A DNA stretch of 64,000 bases from the NCBI GenBank assembly GCA_030734395.1, contig JAUZTG010000029.1:3906001-3970000 (forward strand), read 5' to 3'. Positions 56,596 through 64,000 of the stretch are shown here, one piece after another. Within the stretch, counting starts at the first letter, position 1. Each line of letters opens with the position of its first letter. The translations under genes and the position numbers were made by a program. This stretch comes from Sarocladium kiliense (lineage: Eukaryota > Ascomycota > Sordariomycetes > Hypocreales > Sarocladiaceae). The notes below the pieces were generated by a model. It saw nothing but the letters and a program-made list of their open reading frames with translations. It was not told where the DNA came from and searched no databases.

Positions 56596-57678
56596 ATGTC
56601 TGTTCCCACCTCCTTTGAAGCTGCGGAAGTGCTCGAGGCAAAGGCCCCGAACACGCTGGTACATCGCAACCTTTCCGCTCCAAAGCCAAACGAAGTCGCC
56701 ATAAAGATCACAGCGACAGCGATCAACCCGGTTGACTGGAAGATCCGTGACTCTGATACCTTCCTCAACGGATATCCAGCTGTTCTGGGGTCCGAGGCGG
56801 CAGGGAACATTGCTGCTGTTGGCTCGGATGTGAAAGACTTCCAAGTCGGCGACCGTGTATTCTTCGAGGGCATCATTGGCACGTACGAGTCGTCCACTTT
56901 CCAGCAGTATTGCAAAATGCCAGCAGAGCTTGTTTTGAAGACACCGAAGAACATAACCGACGAGGAAGCTGCGGGCATCATGCGTGCCACAATTGCTGTA
57001 GTGGTGGCATTCTATGCTCCCGAGGGCCATGGCATGACACCACCGTGGGTGGAAGGCGGCCAAACCGTCGGGAAGGGCAAATCTATCGCTATCATTGGAG
57101 GTTCCTCATCCGTTGGACAATATGCCATCCAGCTGGCTCACCTGTCGGGGTACGACCGAATCATTACAAATGCGAGCCCACATCACCATGACTTCCTTAA
57201 GTCACTAGGAGCACATGTCGTGTTGGATCGTTCTACGTCCACGCCACAGGCTTTTGCTGAAGAGACTGGAGAGTATCCGCTCGACTTTGTGTTGGATACA
57301 ATATCTCTGCCCGCTACCCAGATTCTTGGAGTTCAGATTGTCCAGACGGCCGGTGTTCATAAAGGCCAACTCATCACTCTTCACGTTATCGTGCCTACTG
57401 TCCCAAATCCCGAGGCAGTGGCGTTAGCACAGAATCAAGAGACACCCGTCGAGGTGAAGCAGGTTGTGGCCCTGGGGTATCTCCCACAGTTCCGTTTTCT
57501 CAGTGAGCCTTTCGTCAAGATTTTGGGCGGCGAAGACGGATATATCGCTCGAGGACTCTTCCTTCCGAATCGGGTCGAGGTTGTTCCCGGAGGGCTTTCA
57601 GCGGTCGAGGACGCTTTGGGAAAAAGTAAAAGGGGTGTTTCGGGGAAGAAGTTGGTTCTACGGCCTTTCCAGACCTAA
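56596..57678 (+). CDS. MDR-superfamily quinone/enone oxidoreductase (no catalytic zinc motif)
   Basis: Single exon, 360 aa from MSVPTSFEAAEVLE; an ATG at 56521 would add 25 residues. INPVDWKIRD and GYPAVLGSEAAGNIAAVGSDV are the GroES-like domain motifs; the zinc-ligand cysteine and His/Glu pair of alcohol dehydrogenases are absent. AIIGGSSSVGQYAIQLA is the nucleotide fold, followed by CASPHH-like NASPHHHDFLKSLGA. This is the fungal ToxD/trans-enoyl-reductase-like branch: NADPH-dependent reduction of a C=C next to a carbonyl. No polyketide synthase neighbour is present, so a detoxification role is plausible. Confidence 0.85.
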   Translation: MSVPTSFEAAEVLEAKAPNTLVHRNLSAPKPNEVAIKITATAINPVDWKIRDSDTFLNGYPAVLGSEAAGNIAAVGSDVKDFQVGDRVFFEGIIGTYESSTFQQYCKMPAELVLKTPKNITDEEAAGIMRATIAVVVAFYAPEGHGMTPPWVEGGQTVGKGKSIAIIGGSSSVGQYAIQLAHLSGYDRIITNASPHHHDFLKSLGAHVVLDRSTSTPQAFAEETGEYPLDFVLDTISLPATQILGVQIVQTAGVHKGQLITLHVIVPTVPNPEAVALAQNQETPVEVKQVVALGYLPQFRFLSEPFVKILGGEDGYIARGLFLPNRVEVVPGGLSAVEDALGKSKRGVSGKKLVLRPFQT

Positions 57679-57944
57679 AGCACATGTCCATTTACACGTA
57701 GGTGGGACAGAATGAATGGTCAAGTCCTCTTTGCGAAGCAAGATTGTGTCAGGGCTTTAAGGTTCGATGAAGGCTATTGCGATTGTGACTCAGTTGTGAA
57801 TATGCATTCAAGAATATTGCAACCCATTCCTACGCACTCGATTGCACTAAAAGAACCTCGGATCACCCACCCAAGATTCTACATGAAGTAGGCTCGCTGG
57901 CTTAAGGTTGAAACTGCTTGAAGTGCAATTCGAAATTCACCCGA

Positions 57945-58260
57945 TTAACCATACTTGCATTTGCATTGGCACTGGCCAGAGGCCGGGCACTTAAAAGTCG
58001 GTAGGTTAGCCCCGGTCAGTAAACCAACAAAGGTCGATGATTGAAGGACATACATAACTTGCTCCACAGTTGATATACTTGCTACCCCCAGCACAATACT
58101 TGATGCAATAGGTGCTTGGGTTCGCAACCGTGCAGCACCAGTTGCCGGTCCCGCAGCCTCGCTCCTTGATGTTCTCCATCACAGCAGCTTCATTTCCGGT
58201 TGGGTTGGCCCAGACCTGAGCAACTGTGCTGAGACACAGTAGAATAGAAGTGTAGAGCAT
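57945..58260 (-). CDS. Small secreted ten-cysteine protein
   Basis: Exons 58054..58260 and 57945..57989 (64-bp intron, GTATGT..AAG) give 83 aa. MLYTSILLCLSTVAQVWA is a signal peptide. The rest holds ten cysteines in the order C-(CC)-C-C-C-C-C-C-C, ending QCQCKCKYG; the splice adds the last four. Small size, secretion and cysteine density fit effector-like or antimicrobial-like secreted proteins of fungi, but I recognise no named family. Function is not claimed. Confidence 0.72.
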
Positions 58261-59991
58261 CTTGAGTGATTTGATGATGGATCAAGAGAAGTGATAGGGT
58301 ATGGAACGTGAAAACAAAGCTTCAGTCCGGTCACTCAGAGGAGGGAACCTGCCAAGCTTTATATACGTGAATATGGCAGAGGGCCGACATTGGCGAACAT
58401 CAGCTTTCGAAAGAATCGATTCGCGGATGAAACGTTCCAACATCAGTCTTTCACCTACGATAGTCTGCATCGAGACATTCAAGGTTCATCCGTGCTTATG
58501 TGCAGCGATCAGATCTGCACGTTACTACAGGTTCTAGACCGAGTCGGCACCTCGGCTGAGGTTGATGGCGATGGTCCTACCAATAGGCGGCAGGGTGTGG
58601 CATCCAAGAAATCCAGACGCGCGATGATTCGAGTTTCCGATCTAGGGGGCCTCTTTCTATTAATTGCTTACCGTATGTTATATCGTGACTCTCCCTGCTA
58701 CAAAGCAGCCGCCGCTTTGTAGTACCCGACTCCACACTAGCAAGCTTTACTCTTCTCGTGCCTATAATTTAGGGACCTTGTTGATGCGGTGAAACGCCAA
58801 TGCTAATAATAGATCTCTAGCGGCGATGGCTGGCTAATAGTCATCCTGCCATCTCATAAGAAGGTTGTTGAGGGGCTGTGGCGGACAATTGTTACTGTAG
58901 AGTGTAGGGATCCCAGTAACGGATGAAAGAGAGGCCGCTTCCAGTGGCAAGCTCCGAACCGTCAGACGGAGTTTCTATCACTCGCCACGATAAACCGTGC
59001 CCATATCACGATCATGGATCGAGTACCTCCCCGCTCTGGATGTATTGGCTCGCAAAGCTGAACGACATCCCAACGATCCTGGGCACCAGGAAACACCTGC
59101 GCTAATCCCAATGCTTATGTGTACAGCGCATCATAATGCTGCCCGAATGCTATATTTTCGCGTCACTCTAGGAGAGGATCACTCTAGGCGTTGTTCTTCA
59201 GATGTGTTGTTGCGTTTGTGTAAAGCTAGTAGCCATGCTGCACAACGGAAGAGCTCGGGGGAAGATGTCCAGCAACGCGCCAGAGAAAGAAAAGATAGAG
59301 GACAACGTTGCACCCTTCACCATAAAGCGAACAGAGCTAGCGGACTCTTTACTTGTTTCTCGTATCGCAGTATCCTGGCCAATCATTATAATGCGTCCTA
59401 GAAGTGGCAACGCCTGCAGCGTAGTCTCCATTCCCGGCCTTGGAGATGACAGGTGAGAAGACGGTGAGAACTCTCAGATCGGCGCATCTCCAAAGCGGGG
59501 AAGTTCGACGTTCTATGGAGAACTCCGGCATCAGACGGAGCCGACCCTCAGAGCCTTTTTGGCAATTTAGCCGTCAACAGGAGCCTATTGTAAGTGTGAT
59601 ACCACGGTGGTCACCCAGCCTCTTCGGCATATGGCCAAGCTCGAGTATGCCCAGCAGAGATCCCGTTGTCACTTAGCGGATTCGTGGACCCGGGGAGGCG
59701 GGGCAGCTTCGATCTATCCAGAGCACTAACCGTCGATGATCCCGCCTCTTCCGTCCATCTGGGGTCAAGGGCTATCGTGCAGCGCTGATTCCATGCCAAG
59801 AGCAGGTCGCATCGAAACGGACGGAATCCCTCGCATGGAATGCCACCCATGTGTGCAGCATCGAAAAGCGAACCGAAGGTTGGGCAATGAGTAGGAGATA
59901 GCTGCTCGAGATGTAAATATTGAAGACCACCGATCAGACCAGATCTGCTGGCCTACACTCAATCCGAATTTTATCGTGATTCATCTGCACT
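58261..59991. other. Long gene-poor region
   Basis: 1.7 kb between the secreted-protein start and the GH115 remnant. Frames of 60-134 codons occur on both strands but overlap each other and carry no motif. It could hold transposon or gene relics too worn to recognise. Confidence 0.5.
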
Positions 59992-61560
59992 ATGGCATGG
60001 AGGCTCTCTTTTCGCCTCTTAGGTGGGCTTGCTCTCATAGCCTCGCCCTGCTCAGCATTGCTGGATGATCCTATCGTGTCCTTTGACGACGGCATCAACA
60101 ACAGCTTTGAGATCACGCGATCAAATATCATTTGCTCACATGATGATTCAGTCGGCATACACATTGTGGCAGAAAGTCTTTTGGGCGACTTGAAAGAGAT
60201 CACCGGAGTAGAGCGGACCTGGATTCGCCTGGATGGGACGGAAGATGTCCCACGAGCACATCCGGGGGCCGTCATTGTCGGTTCCATAGACTCTAACCTG
60301 ATCAAACGCCTGTCGTCCGAAGGCCATACTGATTTTTCCGCAATTGAAGGCAAGTGGGAGTCTGTCCTAACGACAGTTCTTGAAAATCCCCTGCCTTCCG
60401 TAGCGAGAGCATTGGTGATAGCTGGCAGCGACAAGAGGGGGACGATCTTTGGCGTTTATACCCTGTCAGAACAATGCGGTCAATCCCCGTAAGTCCAAAT
60501 TCCAGGACCGCACCGAAAGTCTCTTGCAAGAAGGATTGCAAGCCTACGATGTCAACAGGTACCATTTCTGGGCGGATGTTCCACCGAAGAAGCGAGCACA
60601 TTTTCGCACTCCCAAACACTTCGATCCATGGAGAGCCAGGCGTAAAGTATAGAGGTCTCTTAATCAATGATGAGGAGCCCGATCTGAACGAATGGTGGGC
60701 TAAATACAATGGCCGAGTCCGACAACCGCTCAACGCCGACTTCTATGCTCATGTGTCCGATCTGCTACTTGGTCTCAAAGCCAACTACTTGTGGCCCGCT
60801 ATGTGGGCATCGTCGACTCGCCATCGGGGAACATATTCTTCACGGATGACCCAAAGAACCAACAGCTTGCCGATGACTATGGCATAGTGATTGCGACCAG
60901 CCATTATGAGCCCATGCACCGCGCGACAAATGAGTGGAACGTCAGTGAAACTGGCGAACGGGACTGGACAGCGAACAGAGAGAATGTCACTGCGTTTATG
61001 GAAGAAGGCATAAAGCGAGCAGTAAATAACGAGTCCTACTTTACGCTAGGCATGAGGTGAGAGAGTAGGATACATTTCCATCGAAGCTTCTGGCTACCAG
61101 CGGGAGGCTGGCGACAATGGAACGGTACACTTCGGGACGCTTCCGTACCTGGGAAGCCGGAGTGAATCAGGCTCCGTCGCGGTGCGGCCATTGGCCGATG
61201 CTCGCCAGAACAACGCGGCTTTGGAGGCTTATATTGAGTATGACTTCTACTTATTCACTGATTCAGAGAGCACAAAAGCGACTGTGTACTTGACCTTGGA
61301 ACACCCGTTGACTCTGAACGATACTCCGACAAACTTGACTTGGGTTTTGGGAGACTATATCTCATTGGACCATGTCGGCGACGTTCCTCCTACTTGGAGG
61401 TATCAGGTGATGGATCAAGTCTGGCTCTGTGATGTTGAGGAAGGCCATCATACCTTGCGGTGGGTGGTGAGCTCTCCTGAAGTTTATCTCGAGAAGATTG
61501 TGCTGGATACACATGGAGGCGTGAAGTCAAGCTATCCAGCAACCACATTGGTGAACCTAC
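59992..61560 (+). pseudogene. Decayed GH115 alpha-glucuronidase-like gene
   Basis: Starts with an intact signal peptide (MAWRLSFRLLGGLALIA) and the GH115 N-terminal domain to about 60488, a 70-bp intron (60489-60558), then FWADVPPKK. Breaks seen: (1) a frameshift near 60590-60600, between FWADVPPKK and IFALPNTSIHGEPGVKYRG; (2) a second frameshift near 60810-60820, between ANYLWPAMWAS and GNIFFTDDPKNQQLADDYG; (3) after SYFTLGMR (about 61057) the frame stops and resumes at GYISIEASGYQREAG, part of the C-terminal beta-domain, so some hundreds of codons of the catalytic core are missing. Family reaction: removal of 4-O-methylglucuronic acid from xylan. The remnant cannot be active. Confidence 0.85.
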
Positions 61561-62293
61561 ATGAGGTCAAAGCAGTGGTCTGGCCTGGCTGGCGGCTGGT
61601 ATGTAGTAACATACTGCCGCCGTTGTCGAGTGGGCAGACAAGGATGCGTCGAGAGGGGCCTGCGTGATGAATCTGATTCGCTTACAGCGTTGCATTGCCG
61701 ATTCACACAAGCCCTGAATTTATTGGACTTGAGAAAGTTGGAACCCGAAGAGCCGTTCAAACTACCTGAGGTCCATAATCTTTGTCTTTGACTGAACAGG
61801 CTGTCCTGCAGCCGATTGCCTATTCGCACAGTGATTCAACCCTGCCATTGACCCGGGCTCGTTGAGCGAAGTATCATCATTTAATGTTAAGCTGCCGCCA
61901 AGAGACAGCATCCATAATTGCATTGTAGCGAGCAGCTGCCATTCGCCGGGAATAGGTTATACAGACACGCGGTCATAAGTCGCATAAGGGCCGGGATACC
62001 AAAGTGCTACGGCATCCAGGCGATGTACACATTCATATTTGTAACTTGTGAGGCGAAGGAACGCAAGGATGCCCATTTGCCAAGTCACAAAGGCCCCCTC
62101 TCGATTCCGTAATCCCACCTGGATGTATCTGTATTGCAGATCGTCCGCATGCGCCTCTGTTCTGTGTTCTCCTGATAAACACTTCTTGCCTGTGGTCGGG
62201 ACTACTCTCACATTTGCACGTTCTTCATTACCTGACCCTGGGTCGCGAAAATTCCTGAAGTATACGCCAGCTCACACAAATTCCATTTACAAG
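61561..62293. other. Intergenic region, promoter of methyltransferase
   Basis: 733 bp following the pseudogene; no gene seen. Confidence 0.5.
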
Positions 62294-63810
62294 ATGACCG
62301 ACCCCGAGGCCGCCATCATCGGAGCGGGTTCCGCTCCAACCGCCGCTGCGGTAGCGCCGCCAGTCCGTGATGCTCCGGACGTTGGTCCGTTACCTGGCAA
62401 TCACTGGGTACGCACACTCTCAAGGCCGGCTGCTCGTATCACCGCTCATCACTTTATGTATCATTTCAGGAGCATGATGGCGATGCGCCCAGTGATTCCG
62501 GCGTCGAAGACGGCGAGAGCATTGCTACGTCGACTGCGTCCTTGAGCTCGAGCGTGCTTGCGTACCGTACCATTATGGGGAGAACCTACCACAGTGAAAG
62601 AGGCAATGCCGAGTACTGGTAGGATCCCTTATCCTAATTGAGCCTTGTGAATTTAGATGGCTAATAAACTCGAAGGGGATCGAACGATGAGCGACAGAAT
62701 GAGTCTATGGATCTCAAGTATGCGACACATTCCCCTCTTGACTTGACTCGAACGTGCATTAACACAGCTAATAGCCACCACACTCTTACCCTCGCCATCG
62801 GGGATAAGCTACATCATGCTCCGCTTCCTGAGAAGATCTCGGTTCGTACAGAACCTTCCAACTTCTTGACGCAGATTAAGGTCCTCTGGGACTAATTGAC
62901 GAATCTGCCGTGCTACAGAAAGCTGTCGACATCGGAACTGGCACCGGCCTTTGGGCAATGTACGTTTGGGAGTTCTCTTTTGGGCGACTCCCTCCACGGA
63001 AGCTGACCTTGACCTTTTCAGCGATTTCGCAGATGAACATCCAGAGTGTGAGGTTATTGGCACCGACCTCTCGCCAATTCAACCAGCCTGGGTTCCACCG
63101 AACTTGAAATTGTGAGTATCCTAGTCGCCAACCATGACTTGGACGCAAACGATTGACTCTCGAATCCCCTGACAGCCAGATTGATGACTGCACTCAAGAG
63201 TGGACGTTTGAAGCAGATAGCATTGACTTCGTCCACATGCGATATCTCACAGGCAGCATCATCGACTGGAATGAGCTATTTAGACAGGCTTATAAGAGTA
63301 TCAAGCCTGGCGGCTGGGTGGAGAGCCTCGAAGCGTCGCCTTACATGTGGAGTGACGACGGGAGTGTCACTGAGGACAGCGCTATGGGCCAATGGGGCAA
63401 GCTGTTTGTGTCTTGTAGCGAGAAGCTTGGGCGAACTTTCACCCAGGTTGACGATGGCTTGCACAGGTCTGCCATGGAAGCCGCTGGTTTTGTAGACATT
63501 GGCCAATTCAACTTGAAGGTATAATTGGATCCCAATGGATAGCATTATACAATGCTGACAAGTCATGAACTAGGTCCCAATCGGTGGCTGGCCAAAGAAT
63601 CCTAAGTTGAAGGAAATGGGCAAGTTCGGTCAGGCGACACTCGACCAAGACGTCGAAGGCTATGTCTCCTACGTTGCCAGCATGCAGGGTTGGACGGCGA
63701 AGCAGATCGGGGTGTATGGTGCGCAGCTTCGTCGCGAGATGAGGAACCCCAATATCCACGGCTATTATTACCTTAGCCTACTTTGGGGCCGCAAGCCCAC
63801 GTCGTCTTAG
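62294..63810 (+). CDS. LaeA-like SAM-dependent methyltransferase
   Basis: Eight exons: 62294-62407, 62470-62618, 62676-62717, 62775-62841, 62919-62959, 63022-63111, 63176-63518 and 63574-63810; 360 aa. The Ala/Pro-rich N-terminus is disordered. HHTLTLAIGDKLHHAPL leads to motif I, KAVDIGTGTGLWAIDFADEHP (read in two joined exons), then VIGTDLSPIQP and DDCTQEWTF, the exact order of the fungal Tam/LaeA-like family. KSIKPGGWVESLE follows. All seven joins preserve frame. Likely a small-molecule or regulatory methyltransferase; families like it often neighbour secondary-metabolite genes. Substrate unknown. Confidence 0.85.
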
Positions 63811-64000
63811 TCTTTGAATACAGCATACTCCTCGAATGGATATTTCCAATCGACTCACTTTTTCTGGGTCACTATTGCAGCAAGCACTCCTAGGTGGCGA
63901 GCGTCGATAGCTCTAGTCCGGGCCAGTTCTCCTTGCCTTATTCTTCGACGGAAGGACATTGAACTACCGCGTATAAAGAGCCAAGCTATTGAAAAGTGCA
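63811..64000. other. 3' flank at window end
   Basis: 190 bp downstream of the methyltransferase; no coding start seen before the edge. Confidence 0.4.

Noticed and set aside
58390..59456. Several frames of 60-134 codons in the gene-poor stretch
   Set aside because: They overlap in conflicting frames and show no domain, signal peptide or splice-consistent extension.
59934..60434. Reverse frame of 166 codons
   Set aside because: Antisense to the GH115 N-terminal exon; Ser/Arg-rich shadow composition.
1..64000. CRISPR arrays, rRNA or tRNA genes, inserted transposons
   Set aside because: No spaced repeat arrays, cloverleaf-like sequences or transposase motifs were recognised by eye; a covariance-model scan would be needed to be sure about tRNAs.

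Overview
The window is nuclear DNA from a filamentous ascomycete (Pezizomycotina-type). The evidence is short spliceosomal introns (about 48-101 bp, GT..AG, often with CTAAC/CTGAC branch-like sequences), Zn2Cys6 transcription factors, and fungal-only families such as the QUTA/QUTR regulators, Fur-type NCS1 permeases, Dal5-type MFS transporters and LaeA-like methyltransferases. I cannot name the species. No rRNA, tRNA, CRISPR array or intact transposon was seen. Gene models were built by eye by joining reading frames at GT..AG sites that keep both the frame and the family motifs.

Region 1 (1-5.2 kb): 5' part of a BRE4-like membrane protein gene running off the left edge, a small secreted six-cysteine protein, a wax-synthase/MBOAT-like acyltransferase and a SEC11-type signal peptidase.

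Region 2 (5.2-26.5 kb): a large quinate/shikimate catabolic cluster. It holds three separate shikimate/quinate dehydrogenase-family genes, a quinate-permease-like sugar transporter, type II dehydroquinase, 3-dehydroshikimate dehydratase, a QUTA-like activator and a QUTR-like AROM-derived repressor. Embedded among them is a divergent pair for the hydroxyquinol lower pathway (intradiol dioxygenase and maleylacetate reductase), plus a SnoaL-like protein and a zinc alcohol dehydrogenase. Together they suggest quinate -> dehydroquinate -> dehydroshikimate -> protocatechuate, then (through a hydroxylase not seen here) hydroxyquinol -> maleylacetate -> 3-oxoadipate. Sites resembling the QA-1F/QUTA palindrome and a group of CreA-like motifs lie before the permease.

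Region 3 (27-53.3 kb): a cytochrome P450, then a run that looks like nitrogen-compound scavenging: APC-family permease, amidase, Fur-type NCS1 permease, Zn2Cys6 regulator, PuuE-like (allantoinase-type) deacetylase and Old Yellow Enzyme. A DHA2 drug-transporter-like MFS gene (with a 4-nt microexon), a secreted metallophosphoesterase, an unrecognised membrane protein and a very intron-rich Dal5-like transporter follow. GATA motifs are frequent in the promoters, fitting nitrogen control.

Region 4 (53.5-64 kb): a Zn2Cys6 regulator divergent from a zinc-type quinone oxidoreductase, a small secreted ten-cysteine protein, a decayed GH115 alpha-glucuronidase pseudogene (two frameshifts and a large internal deletion) and a LaeA-like methyltransferase with eight exons.
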